Shown: piece by piece, positions 15,385 through 23,750 of the stretch
Layout of the letters: every line of letters begins with the position of its first letter
Position numbering within the stretch: the first letter of the stretch is position 1
Notes under the pieces: generated by a model
Databases searched by the model: none
Seen by the model: only the letters and a program-made list of their open reading frames with translations
What the model was told of the DNA's origin: nothing
Position numbers and translations under genes: made by a program
From: Nocardiopsis sp. CC223A
GTDB lineage: Bacteria > Actinomycetota > Actinomycetes > Streptosporangiales > Streptosporangiaceae
Assembly: GCF_030766825.1 (NCBI RefSeq)
Contig: NZ_JASFDV010000064.1
Span: 1 to 42,373, forward strand
Length of the DNA stretch: 42,373 nucleotides
Direction: 5' to 3'

Positions 15385-16871
15385 CCGAGCTGGCCGAGCG
15401 GGGGAACCCGGGGATGCGCCGCGTGCTGCGCGGCGGCGCGGTGAACATGGCGGGCGCGGTGGTGGGGGCCGGGCTGAACCTGGCCCTGATCGTGGCGATC
15501 ACACGGGTGTTCACCCAGGAGGCGGCGGGGCTGCTGTTCTCGGCGACGTCGGTGTTCCTCATCGCGGCGGCGGTGGCCAACGTCGGGGCGCCCGACGGGC
15601 TGGTGTACTTCATCGCCCGGCTGCGGGTGCTGGGCGGGGCGGGGACGGTGCCGCGGCTGGTGCGGCTGGCGACGGTCCCGGCCGTGCTGGTGGCGTGCGC
15701 GGCGGCGGTGCTGATGGCGGCGTTCGCCGGGCCGATGGCCGACGCCCTGGGGACCGACGACGCGGCGGTGTACCTGCGGCTGCTGGCGGTGTTCCTGCCG
15801 TTCGCCGTGCTGCTGGACACGGCGCTGGCGGCGACCCGGGCGCACCACACGATGGCGGCGACGGCGCTGCTCGACAAGGTGGGGAGGCCGCTGGCGCAGG
15901 TGGGGCTGGTGGGGGCGATCGCGCTGTCGGGGTCGGCGGGGGCGCTGGCGCTGGCGTGGGCGGGTCCGTACCTGCCGGCGGCGGTGCTGGCGTGGTTCTG
16001 GCTGGGCCGGATCCTGCGGCGGGGGGCGCCGGCCGGGCCGGGACCGGAGGGCGCGCCGCCGACCGGGCCGGTGTCCCCGGCCGAGTTCTGGTCGTTCTCG
16101 CTGCCGCGGGCGGTGGCGGGTGTGGCGCAGATGGGGGTGCAGCGCGGGGGCGTGGTCCTGACGGCGCTGCTGGGCGGGTTGACGGGGGCCGCGGTGTTCA
16201 CGGCGGCGACCCGGGTGATGGTGGTCGGGCAGTTCGGGGCGCAGACGGTGCTGTCCGCCGCGCAGCCGCGGTTCGCCGAGCAGCTGGCCACCGGCGACCA
16301 CGACGGGGTGCGCGCGCTGTACGCGGCGGGGACGTCGTGGCTGATGTGCCTGACCTGGCCGCTGTACTTGACGGCGCTGGTGTTCGCACCCGAGGTGATG
16401 GGGGTGTTCGGCGCCGAGTACGCGGCGGGGGCGAGCGCGCTCGTCGTGATCTGCGCGGGCCAGCTGGCGGCGTCGCTGCTGGGGATGGGCGACCTCATCC
16501 TCACGATGACGGGGCGCACCGGGGTGAACCTGTTCAACAACCTGCTGGCGCTGGCGGTGAGCGTGGTGGGCTGCCTGCTGCTGGTCCCGGCGGCGGGGGC
16601 GACGGGGGGCGCGCTGGCGCTGGTGGCGGCGGTGCTGGTGCGCAAGGGGCTGCCGTTGTGGCAGTTGCGTTCGCACCTGGTGCTGCGGCCGCTGGGGCGG
16701 CCGGTCCTGGTGGCGATGGGCTGCTGCCTGCTGTGGTTCGGGGGGCTGCCCCTGGTGGTGGGGCACCTGCTCGGCGGGGGCACGGCCCTGGCGGTGTCGG
16801 TCGCCCTGGGCTCGATCGGCCACCTGGGGACGGTGTGGGCGTGCCGCGGGGTCCTCGGTCTGCGAAACTGA
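15381..16871 (+). CDS. Wzx-like polysaccharide flippase (MOP superfamily)
   Basis: 496 residues, mostly hydrophobic, with about 12-14 membrane helices spread over the whole length, starting with RRVLRGGAVNMAGAVVGAGL (about residues 13-35). The helix pattern and the segments TRVFTQEAAGLLFSATSVFL, SFSLPRAVAGVAQMG and FAPEVMGVFGAEYAAGASAL are characteristic of the Wzx/RfbX family. These proteins flip undecaprenyl-linked oligosaccharides across the membrane. ATG 15381 overlaps the sulfotransferase stop by four bases; an in-frame GTG at 15351 is less likely. Thirty-five bases separate it from the next start, and a promoter-like box lies in that gap. Confidence 0.88.
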   Translation: MTELAERGNPGMRRVLRGGAVNMAGAVVGAGLNLALIVAITRVFTQEAAGLLFSATSVFLIAAAVANVGAPDGLVYFIARLRVLGGAGTVPRLVRLATVPAVLVACAAAVLMAAFAGPMADALGTDDAAVYLRLLAVFLPFAVLLDTALAATRAHHTMAATALLDKVGRPLAQVGLVGAIALSGSAGALALAWAGPYLPAAVLAWFWLGRILRRGAPAGPGPEGAPPTGPVSPAEFWSFSLPRAVAGVAQMGVQRGGVVLTALLGGLTGAAVFTAATRVMVVGQFGAQTVLSAAQPRFAEQLATGDHDGVRALYAAGTSWLMCLTWPLYLTALVFAPEVMGVFGAEYAAGASALVVICAGQLAASLLGMGDLILTMTGRTGVNLFNNLLALAVSVVGCLLLVPAAGATGGALALVAAVLVRKGLPLWQLRSHLVLRPLGRPVLVAMGCCLLWFGGLPLVVGHLLGGGTALAVSVALGSIGHLGTVWACRGVLGLRN

Positions 16872-16879
16872 CCGATGGA

Positions 16880-16889
16880 TACTCTCAGT
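16880..16889 (+). promoter_or_regulatory. TACWYTYAGT box before the Alg14-like gene
   Basis: TACTCTCAGT, a TANNNT -10 match in an AT-rich patch, 17 bases before the ATG at 16907. It could be an internal promoter giving a very short leader. Confidence 0.45.
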
Positions 16890-16906
16890 TATGGAATGAT
16901 GACTCC

Positions 16907-17365
16907 ATGTCTTCGCGACCGGTTCTCCTGGTGGCCTCCAACGGCGGGCACCTCACCCAGCTGTGCGCACTCCGTCCCTGGTGGGAGCGGCGCGAACGGG
17001 TCTGGGTGACCTTCCGGACCCCGGACGCCGAGTCCGCGCTGGCGGGTGAACGCGTTCACTGGGCGTACCACCCGACCACCCGCAACGTGGGCAACCTGCT
17101 GCGCAACACGGGGCTCGCGTCCCGTGTCCTGCACGCCGAACGGCCGGGCGTGGTGGTGTCCACGGGAGCGGGGGTGGCCCTGCCGTTCTTCGCCCTGGGG
17201 CGGCTGCGCCGCGTTCCGACCGTCTACATCGAGGTCTACGACCGGATCGACACCCCGACGCTCACCGCCCGGCTGTGCCGCCCCTTCACACGGCTGTCCC
17301 TCGCCCAGTGGGAGGAACAGCGCGCCTTCATGCCGACCGCCATCACGGTAGGACCGCTCCTGTGA
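16907..17365 (+). CDS. Alg14-like glycosyltransferase subunit (EpsE/PssD type)
   Basis: 152 residues. The N-terminal PVLLVASNGGHLTQLCAL (about 5-22) is the signature of Alg14/PssD proteins. VHWAYHPTTRNVGNLLRNTG and VVVSTGAGVALPFFALGRLRRVPTVYIEV follow the family to its end. Alg14 is the membrane-attached, acceptor-binding half of a two-part GT28-like transferase that acts on lipid-linked sugars; Alg13 supplies the nucleotide-sugar half. Here the partner is the next gene, whose GTG start overlaps this stop (GTGA), so the two are very likely made as a complex. The ribosome site is weak. Confidence 0.88.
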   Translation: MSSRPVLLVASNGGHLTQLCALRPWWERRERVWVTFRTPDAESALAGERVHWAYHPTTRNVGNLLRNTGLASRVLHAERPGVVVSTGAGVALPFFALGRLRRVPTVYIEVYDRIDTPTLTARLCRPFTRLSLAQWEEQRAFMPTAITVGPLL

Positions 17366-18867
17366 CCGAACAGACCACCCGCCCCGCGCCCCGGCCCGAC
17401 GACAGCGACCACCCGGACGTCGTGGTGAGCATCGGGACCGACCACCACGCGTTCGACCGGCTCGTGCGCTGGATCGACGACTACGCCCTGACCCACCGGG
17501 ACCTGCGGATCCTGGTACAGCACGGCCACAGCGCGCAGCCGCGGGCGGCGTCGGGGGCGCCGTTCCTGCCGGGCGAGGACCTGGGGGGACTGATGCGCGC
17601 CGCGCGGGTGGTGGTCACCCACGGGGGGCCGGGGACGATCGTGCAGGCGCGCCGGGCGGGGCACCTGCCGGTGGTGGTGCCGCGCGACCCGGAGCTGGGC
17701 GAGCACGTGGACGACCACCAGCTGCTGTTCGTGTCCCGGCTGGAGGAGGCCGGACGGGTGCGGGCGTGCTCCAGCCCCCAGCAGCTCTACGCCCTGTTGG
17801 ACAAGGCGCTGGCCTCCCCGGAGGACTTCCGTATCGACCCCCAGGACGACGAGGGCGCGGTCCGCTCGGCGCTGCGCGCGGGCGCCCTCATCGACCTGGT
17901 CGCCCCCGGGACCGGGGACCCGGCCCCCGAACCCCGCCGTTCCACGGAGGAGGCGACCGACTGGCCCGAGGTCACCGTCGTCGTCCCCACCCGCGACCGG
18001 CCCGAACTCCTGCGCCGCACCCTGCGGGCGATCTCCGAGCAGGACTACCCGGGCACCATCACCACGATCGTGGTCTACGACAACGACCAGCCCGACCCCT
18101 CCCTGGCCCGCGCCGAGGGGACCCGGCCGATCCGGGTGGTGACCAACACGCTGACCCCGGGGCTGGCGGGGGCGCGCAACACCGGTGTCCTGGCGGCGCA
18201 CACCGACCTGGTGGCCTTCTGCGACGACGACGACACCTGGCTGCCGGGCAAGCTGCGCGCCCAGGTCCGGGTCATGCTCCAGGAGCCGGGGACGGACCTG
18301 GTGTGCTGCGGCATCACCGTGGTCTACGACAGGGTCGAGGCGGTGCGGACACTGGACCGCACCAGCGTCACCTTCGGCGACCTGCTGGGGTCCCGGCTGA
18401 CCGAGCTGCACCCCTCGACGTTCCTGATCCGCCGCCGGGCCATGATCGACGGCTGCGGCACCGTCAGCGAGGAGATCCCCGGCAGCTACGCCGAGGACTA
18501 CGAGCTGCTGCTGCGGCTGGCCCGCCGCGGCCCCATCCGCAACATCCCTGAGACGGGCGTGCGGGTGCTGTGGCACCGCCGGTCGCACTTCTCCGGCCGC
18601 TGGCAGACCATCTCCACCGCGCTGCGCTGGCTGCTGGAGCGCTACCCGGAGTTCCGCCTGGTCCCCCGCGGCCACGCCCGCGTCGCCGGCCAGATCGCCT
18701 TCGCCGAGGCCGCCGCCGGCCGCCGCCGCGCCGCCCTGCGCTGGATCGGCACCACCCTGCGCAGCCGCCCCACCGAGCCCCGCGCCCACCTGGCCCTCCT
18801 GGTGGTGCTGGGCGTCCCCCCGGGCTGGATCATGCGCGCCCTGCACCTGCGCGGCAAGGGACTGTGA
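17362..18867 (+). CDS. Fusion of Alg13-like catalytic subunit and GT2 glycosyltransferase
   Basis: 501 residues from GTG 17362. Residues about 19-175 form an Alg13/PssE-like half with VVVSIGTDHHAFDRLVRWID, a VVVTHGGPGTIVQARRAG loop and VVVPRDPELGEHVDDHQ, the nucleotide-sugar binding GT28 C-terminal motif. After a Pro/Glu linker, residues about 205-480 form a GT-A fold GT2: VTVVVPTRDRPELLRRTL, GLAGARNTGVLAA, the metal site FCDDDDTW (Asp288-291) and YAEDYELLLRLARRG holding the likely base. A single polypeptide could thus add two successive sugars. It pairs with the Alg14-like gene upstream, ends the operon and is followed by a hairpin. Confidence 0.88.
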   Translation: MTEQTTRPAPRPDDSDHPDVVVSIGTDHHAFDRLVRWIDDYALTHRDLRILVQHGHSAQPRAASGAPFLPGEDLGGLMRAARVVVTHGGPGTIVQARRAGHLPVVVPRDPELGEHVDDHQLLFVSRLEEAGRVRACSSPQQLYALLDKALASPEDFRIDPQDDEGAVRSALRAGALIDLVAPGTGDPAPEPRRSTEEATDWPEVTVVVPTRDRPELLRRTLRAISEQDYPGTITTIVVYDNDQPDPSLARAEGTRPIRVVTNTLTPGLAGARNTGVLAAHTDLVAFCDDDDTWLPGKLRAQVRVMLQEPGTDLVCCGITVVYDRVEAVRTLDRTSVTFGDLLGSRLTELHPSTFLIRRRAMIDGCGTVSEEIPGSYAEDYELLLRLARRGPIRNIPETGVRVLWHRRSHFSGRWQTISTALRWLLERYPEFRLVPRGHARVAGQIAFAEAAAGRRRAALRWIGTTLRSRPTEPRAHLALLVVLGVPPGWIMRALHLRGKGL

Positions 18868-18892
18868 CGTCGGCGTGCGCTGTGGGAACGCC

Positions 18893-18928
18893 GGCGGCTC
18901 CCCGACGGGAGTCCGCCGGGGAGCCGCC
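18893..18928. terminator. Hairpin between convergent genes
   Basis: GGCGGCTCCCCG (18893-18904) pairs perfectly with CGGGGAGCCGCC (18917-18928), 12-base loop, 25 bases after the operon's last stop. It has no clear T-run but probably serves as terminator on both strands. Confidence 0.65.
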
Positions 18929-18997
18929 CCCTGCACCTTCCGCACCGTTCAGCGGTCGAGCGGTCAGCAGGGGCCGGGAACCGCGCGGGGGCCGGTG

Positions 18998-19870
18998 TCA
19001 GCGGGCGGCGTCCCGGGCCGACCCGTCCCCGCAGACCCGCTCGATCCACTCGATCAGGTCCAGCGTGACCTCGGCGCGGTTCGTCTCGTTGAACAGCTCG
19101 TGCCTGGCACCGGGGTAGATGCGGTAGGTCAGGTCCCGCAGGCCGGCCTGATGGTAGCGCTCGACCAGGCGGTCACTGAACTCCAGACCGTGGTTGAGCG
19201 GGTCACGGTCACCGGCGAGGATGTAGACGGGCAGGTCGGCGGGGGCGCCCTCGGGGTTCGCGAGCAGTGTCGCGGCAGCCGTCGCCAGCCCGCCCATCCC
19301 CGGCCCGTCCAGGGAGAAACCGCACAGCGGGTCGGCGATGTAGGCGTCGACCTGGTCGGTGTCGCGGCTCAGCCAGTCCGCTCCGGTCCGCTCCGGCTGG
19401 AACGGGGCGTTCAGGGCCGCCATCACGTCCGGCCCGGCCTCGCTCAGACTGGAGAGCAGGAGGTCCACGGCGGTGGTGCCGCACAGGGCGACCCCGTCGG
19501 CCAGCCCCGGGTGGGTCAGCAGGTACTGCTGGGCGGCGAAGGAGCCGAGGCTGTGCCCGAGCAGTACCAGCGGCAGGTCGGGGTGGCGTCCGCCGACGAT
19601 GCGGGATAGGGCCGCGATGTCGTCGACGAGCAGGTTCCACCCGTCGTCCCCGAGCACGCCGGGACCGGCGTGCATGCTCAGACCGTGGCCGCGGTGGTCG
19701 TCGGCGTAGACGGCGTACCCCCGTGCGTTCAGCTCCCGGGCGAGCGGTGCGTAGCGTGCGGCGTGCTCGCCCATGCCGTGCGCGATCTGGACGATCCCGC
19801 GCGGCGGCTCCTGCGGCATCCACTCGTGCACGTGGATGGTCAGGCCGTCTCGGCTGGTGAAGGTGAACAT
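18998..19870 (-). CDS. Monoacylglycerol-lipase-like alpha/beta hydrolase
   Basis: 290 residues from ATG 19870, with AGGAG upstream; the frame is open further but without a ribosome site. Sequence runs like monoglyceride lipases: GIVQIAHGMGEHAARYAPLA with the oxyanion HGMGEH (about 30-35), YADDHRGHGLS, and the nucleophile elbow LLGHSLGSFAAQQYL (Ser near 112). The likely Asp is in AGDRDPLN and the His in YPGARHELFNE. No signal peptide is seen, so it is cytosolic or membrane-surface. It presumably hydrolyses monoglycerides or similar esters. Together with the acyl-CoA ligase remnant and the PucR gene upstream it suggests a lost fatty-acid-use cluster. Confidence 0.88.
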   Translation of the reverse strand: MFTFTSRDGLTIHVHEWMPQEPPRGIVQIAHGMGEHAARYAPLARELNARGYAVYADDHRGHGLSMHAGPGVLGDDGWNLLVDDIAALSRIVGGRHPDLPLVLLGHSLGSFAAQQYLLTHPGLADGVALCGTTAVDLLLSSLSEAGPDVMAALNAPFQPERTGADWLSRDTDQVDAYIADPLCGFSLDGPGMGGLATAAATLLANPEGAPADLPVYILAGDRDPLNHGLEFSDRLVERYHQAGLRDLTYRIYPGARHELFNETNRAEVTLDLIEWIERVCGDGSARDAAR

Positions 19871-20087
19871 CGGCGGCTCCTGTGGGAACGGGTACGGTTC
19901 GGCACACGGAGTGCGGGGACGGGCGGACGCCGGGCCCGACACCGCGGGGAAACCCGCCGTGAACCTCTCGGACATTGTGTGCAGACTCGGCCTCCGGGTC
20001 CTATGTGAGGTTTCACAGGCTCGGGCGCCGATGACTGGGACCGGGTACAGCCGGGGGCCGGGGGAGCGCCCAGGCCTGTCCACCACG

Positions 20088-20165
20088 GCTCCCGCCGTGG
20101 ACGACGGCCTCCCTGTCGGGGAGTTCGCACGCGGTGTGTTCGAGCAGCACGGCGAGGTCGAGCAT
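20088..20165 (-). pseudogene. N-terminal remnant of an AMP-dependent acyl-CoA synthetase
   Basis: The ATG at 20165 has GGAGG five bases upstream and opens MLDLAVLLEHTACELPDREA followed by VVHGG, which matches the first 25 residues of acyl-CoA ligases. After that the similarity stops and the frame ends at about 20013. None of the adenylation motifs follow anywhere nearby. The gene seems to have been deleted apart from its first codons, leaving start signals intact. It lies between the lipase and the PucR gene in a 395-base region that otherwise holds no gene. Confidence 0.6.
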
Positions 20166-20265
20166 GGCGGCCTCCGGGGCGGCGGGCGGGCGGCCACCGC
20201 CCGCTCTCACGCCGACGGAGTGCCCGCCGTCAGTGCTCCGACCACAGAACCGGTGATGGGCCCGG

Positions 20266-21507
20266 TCACAGGCGGGACCCCTGGACGACGCGGTGGCCGC
20301 CGCCGATCAACCGGATGGCGATGACCAGTTCCAGCAGGTCCGCGAAGCTGCGCAGGTCGCAACCGGACCGCTCGGCGATCCGGTCCAGCCGGTAGTAGGC
20401 GGTGTTGACGTGCAGGTGCATCCGCTCCGCCATGGCCTTGGCCCTGAGGTCGTGCGCCGCGTACTCCAGGACGGTCTCCACCAGCACGCCGTCACGGGCC
20501 AGGTCCTCCTGGACGAAGCGGCGCAGGGACGGGCGGATGAGCCGCCGCGCGGTCTCGTCGTCGCGCAGTACGAGGTAGTCGAAGGTGGACATCAGCGGCA
20601 GGGGCACGACCCCGGGCAGACCGCCGAGGCTGTCCCTGGCCACGCACGCCTCACCGTAGGCCTCCGGCACCTCGGCGACCCCGGAGCGGATCGTGCTCAC
20701 CCCCAGCGCCAGCCTGACGCCCTGGTGTACGAGGTCGGCCACCGTGGCGCGGAGCTGTTCGATGACGGCGTCGGCCGCCGCGGCGCCCACCGGAGCCAGT
20801 CCGATGACCTCCTGCTGGCGTACGACCGTGAGCCCGGGGGCGCGCAGGGCGAAGGCTCCCCGCAGGGCCGCCGAGACGTCCGGCAGGGTGTGCCGCTCGG
20901 GCAGGGGGGCGACGGGGAGGGCCGAGGCGACGACCAGGTGCGTGCCCGGCTCGAAGCCCGCCGTGCGCAGGACCGACCGTTTGGGCCCGGGCGGTATCTC
21001 GTGCCCGGCGAGCAGGTCCTCGAAGAGGTCCCGGCGCAGGCGGTCGTGCTCGGCGACCTCGTGCTGTTGGGCGTCCAGGTAGGCCTCGGCCGCCACGGAG
21101 CTGCCCACCTCGATCAGGTGCATCACCCTCCCCGCCAGCGACACCGCCGCGTCCCTGGCCCGGGAGTCGTCGCGGGCGGCGGCGCTGACGCCCTCCCACA
21201 GGACGAGCTGGCCGATACGGAAGGCCTGGAGGAAGTCGGGCAGGGACACCCCCTGTCGCACCCGCTTGCGGGCCTGCTCGGCGGTGATCGGGAAGTCGGA
21301 GGGCACGACCGTCCGCTCCTCCGTCACACTGTTCAGCAGGGCCCTGAAGACCAGGCCGACGTGGGCGGTGAGGTCGTCGCGGAGCTGCCGGTCGGCGCTG
21401 GCCCGGTAGGCGGGCACCTGCTCCCAGATCTGGTCGACCGCGTCCCGCGTGATCTGCTCGAAGGACGACTCGACCGCGTCGACCAAACGTCGCAGGCCCG
21501 GTTCCAT
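20266..21507 (-). CDS. PucR-family transcriptional regulator
   Basis: 413 residues from ATG 21507, with GTGGAG eight bases before. The N-terminal part (about 1-150, ESSFEQITRDAVDQIWEQVP...) is the helical sensor-like region common in actinobacterial PucR proteins, followed by a GGDEF-like CdaR region (about 180-300). The C-terminal HTH_30 begins near 345: LVETVLEYAAHDLRAKAMAE, RMHLHVNTAYYRLDRIAERS, then LRSFADLLELVIAIRL. Such regulators commonly control purine, amino-acid or fatty-acid catabolic genes next to them. The neighbours (lipase, acyl-CoA ligase remnant) suggest a lipid signal. A 22-bp palindrome at 21664-21685 may be its operator. Confidence 0.9.
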   Translation of the reverse strand: MEPGLRRLVDAVESSFEQITRDAVDQIWEQVPAYRASADRQLRDDLTAHVGLVFRALLNSVTEERTVVPSDFPITAEQARKRVRQGVSLPDFLQAFRIGQLVLWEGVSAAARDDSRARDAAVSLAGRVMHLIEVGSSVAAEAYLDAQQHEVAEHDRLRRDLFEDLLAGHEIPPGPKRSVLRTAGFEPGTHLVVASALPVAPLPERHTLPDVSAALRGAFALRAPGLTVVRQQEVIGLAPVGAAAADAVIEQLRATVADLVHQGVRLALGVSTIRSGVAEVPEAYGEACVARDSLGGLPGVVPLPLMSTFDYLVLRDDETARRLIRPSLRRFVQEDLARDGVLVETVLEYAAHDLRAKAMAERMHLHVNTAYYRLDRIAERSGCDLRSFADLLELVIAIRLIGGGHRVVQGSRL

Positions 21508-21874
21508 CACGTCGGCTCCACTACTCGTCCTCGTCGGCGCGTACGGTCCCGGGCCGCCTCCCCGACCGGCGCCGTCGACGAGCGAGGAGCGTGCGAACCG
21601 ATCCGTGTCAGGACACACTCGCACAGCTCCGGCCGTTCGCGCCCGCTCTGTTCCCTGGTTTCGGTCACGGACCCGGGTCCGTGACGGGCGGGGAGCCGGG
21701 AGGTGGGCAGTACGCCGCCGCGCCGGAGGCGGCCATGGAGGGCGTCGCAGGCCCGGTCGGCCCGGCGCGGGGCGGGCACCGGGTCGGCGCGGCCCGGGCA
21801 CCCTGAACTCCCGGGTGCGCAAGGCCGTCGAGGTCGACCGCGCCGAAGACCTCTTCGGCCGAAGATCCCGCCGG
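21508..21874. other. Intergenic region upstream of the PucR gene
   Basis: 367 bases with no supported gene. It holds the perfect palindrome at 21664-21685 and, near the exonuclease 3' end, a hairpin GCCGAAGA-CC-TCTTCGGC (21842-21859) that may end the exonuclease transcript. Confidence 0.5.
21664..21685. promoter_or_regulatory. Perfect 22-bp palindrome, candidate operator
   Basis: GTCACGGACCC followed immediately by its reverse complement GGGTCCGTGAC, with no spacer, 156 bases upstream of the PucR start codon. A dimeric regulator site is the simplest reading. Confidence 0.5.
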
Positions 21875-22471
21875 TCAGGCCGTGGACACCGGCTTCCCGG
21901 TGTCCGCGGCCTCCGCGTCGGGCCAGGCCCCGCGCTCCACCAGGTGGGCGACCAGCGCCGCGATGTTCCACGCGTCGTCCTCGCCCCGGTGGTGGCGGCC
22001 CTCCAGCGGCAGCCCGGCGGTGTCCAGCGCCCGCGCCATGCCCGGCATCTTCTTGCGCATCCCGTACACCTCGGCGAAGACCCGCTTGGCGTTGACGTGC
22101 CGGTCTCCGAACGGGTAGTCCACCCCTGTCATCGCGCACTGGCGCTCGAACTGCCTGCGGTCGTAGTCGCCCCAGCTCGCCCACGGGCGTTCGGCCGACC
22201 GGTGCTCGGTGACCAGCCACCGGCAGGCCTCGTCGAACGTCACCGCGCCCTCGACCATCTCCGGGGTGATCCCCGTCAGCTCCGTGCAGAACGCGCTCAC
22301 CTCGGACCGTCCCGGCCGGACCGGCAGCCCGTGCCGGGACACCCGCTCCCCCGTGGCGGCGTCGATGACGCTCAGCCCGATCTCGATGATCTCGTTGGCC
22401 GAGCCCGGCGGCGGCGCCCCCCGCCAGCAGGTGGCCTCGACGTCCACGATGTTCCACAGTTCCGTACCCAT
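21875..22471 (-). CDS. DEDDh 3'-5' exonuclease (KapD/ERI-1-like)
   Basis: 198 residues. The three exonuclease motifs are in order: Exo I VDVEATCW (Asp and Glu near residues 10-12), Exo II ASWGDYDRRQF (Asp near 102) and Exo III HHRGEDDAWNIAAL (His and Asp near 160-165), the DEDDh set. KNAKRVF-like NAKRVFAEVYG and GRHHRGEDDAWN make it closest to the ERI-1/KapD group that trims RNA or DNA 3' ends. ATG 22471 has only a weak ribosome site. It lies 48 bases downstream of the GH26-like gene on the same strand and could be co-transcribed, although no functional link is evident. Confidence 0.87.
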   Translation of the reverse strand: MGTELWNIVDVEATCWRGAPPPGSANEIIEIGLSVIDAATGERVSRHGLPVRPGRSEVSAFCTELTGITPEMVEGAVTFDEACRWLVTEHRSAERPWASWGDYDRRQFERQCAMTGVDYPFGDRHVNAKRVFAEVYGMRKKMPGMARALDTAGLPLEGRHHRGEDDAWNIAALVAHLVERGAWPDAEAADTGKPVSTA

Positions 22472-22519
22472 GGAGCGGATTCGACCACAGGGCGACGGCC
22501 GGTGCCACCGGGTTCTCGG

Positions 22520-23641
22520 TCAGTCCCGGTGTGCGTACTCCACCAGCCGCCGCACCCGGTCCGGCAGGTTCACGTACGGGTCCCGGCCCGCCATCTCGAA
22601 CCCCTGCTGTGCGTACCGGTTGACCCCCACCCGGAAGTCGCACCCGTCCGACACCTTGCTGTCCCACACCTTCACGGCCCGGATCCGCTCGTACTCGGGC
22701 AGCACCCGCGGCACGTCCGCGTACCACTTCAGGGTCTCCCGCGCCCCGATGAAGGTCGTCCCCATCTCACCGATCATCACCGGCTTGGCCGGGTCGATCC
22801 CGTGCCTGGGCCCCTCGTTCTGGATCCACTCGTACGCCGGCCGCAGCGCGTCCTCGAAGGAGTCGACGTGGTCCCAGTGCGGCATGAGGTCGCACCCGGT
22901 CATGTTGTACGCCTCCCAGCTGATCCAGTCGACGTACTCGTTGCCAGGCCACAGTCCCGGCAGCCGTTCGAGGTTGCCCTCCCAGCCGGTCACGTTCCAC
23001 ACCCAGATGGCGTTGTCGGCCCCCTCCGCCTCGTAGAGGTCGACGATGTGCCGCCACGCCCGGGTGAACTCCCGCGGCGTCCCGCGCGTGTTGTAGCGCT
23101 TGTTCGCGTCCGCCTCGTGGTCGAAGGTGAGGAAGTAGGGCGCCTCCAGTTCCGCGACCGCGCGCGCCTGCTCGCGCAGCACCGCGTCGAACTCCCCGCC
23201 CAGGATCGCCCGGTAGGACACGGCCGGGTGCCCCGGGCGCGTGAACCTGCGCGCCTCGATGTTGGTGTGCACGAACCGGCCCTCGGCGAGGAAGCGCCGC
23301 TCCCGCTCCCCCGGGACCTGGGCCTGGTCGATGCCGCGCCAGGTGTACACGATGTCCATCCTGCGCCCGGCGGCGTCCTCAAGCCGGTCGAGGTCGTAGT
23401 CGTGGGGGCTGCCGCCCCACCACACCCCGCAGCTGGGTTCGAGGATCTCCGAGACCGTGCAGCGGTACTCGGCGTCGGCGGGCAGTCCCAGCATCGGCGC
23501 GGTGAACGAGTGCCGGGGAACCCCGGTCGGCTCGGCCGACCCGTCCCCGCTCCCGCCCGCGCCGGTGAGTGTGAGGGTGAGGAACACGGCCCCCACCGAC
23601 GCCATCACCCGTACCGGTCCGCTGTCCACGCAACCCACCAC
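22520..23641 (-). CDS. Secreted GH26-like glycoside hydrolase
   Basis: 373 residues from GTG 23641 with GGAG seven bases upstream. The N-terminus has a signal-type hydrophobic stretch (VRVMASVGAVFLTLTLTGAGG, about 10-30). The body resembles GH26: VYTWRGIDQAQVPG, LTFDHEADANKRYN with the likely acid/base Glu176, IWVWNVTGWEGN, YVDWISWEAYN and PVMIGEMGTT with the likely nucleophile Glu292. GH26 enzymes cut beta-mannans and related glycans; related proteins are common in exopolysaccharide clusters, where they trim or edit the secreted polymer. It lies 109 bases downstream of the second sulfotransferase on the same strand. The substrate is not known. Confidence 0.78.
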   Translation of the reverse strand: MVGCVDSGPVRVMASVGAVFLTLTLTGAGGSGDGSAEPTGVPRHSFTAPMLGLPADAEYRCTVSEILEPSCGVWWGGSPHDYDLDRLEDAAGRRMDIVYTWRGIDQAQVPGERERRFLAEGRFVHTNIEARRFTRPGHPAVSYRAILGGEFDAVLREQARAVAELEAPYFLTFDHEADANKRYNTRGTPREFTRAWRHIVDLYEAEGADNAIWVWNVTGWEGNLERLPGLWPGNEYVDWISWEAYNMTGCDLMPHWDHVDSFEDALRPAYEWIQNEGPRHGIDPAKPVMIGEMGTTFIGARETLKWYADVPRVLPEYERIRAVKVWDSKVSDGCDFRVGVNRYAQQGFEMAGRDPYVNLPDRVRRLVEYAHRD

Positions 23642-23652
23642 CAGGAGTCTCC

Positions 23653-23662
23653 ACAGAAAGTA
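23653..23662 (-). promoter_or_regulatory. TACWYTYAGT-like box before the GH26 gene
   Basis: On the minus strand it reads TACTTTCTGT, one base off the consensus, 11 bases before the GTG start. It is a TANNNT -10 match in an AT-rich patch. Confidence 0.4.
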
Positions 23663-23750
23663 TTCGCATGGATACCATATGTCACGACACCCGGGCGCAA
23701 CACCCCCAGCAGGCAAAACGGGCGAAGATCAGCGCATTTCCCGCTCGGCC

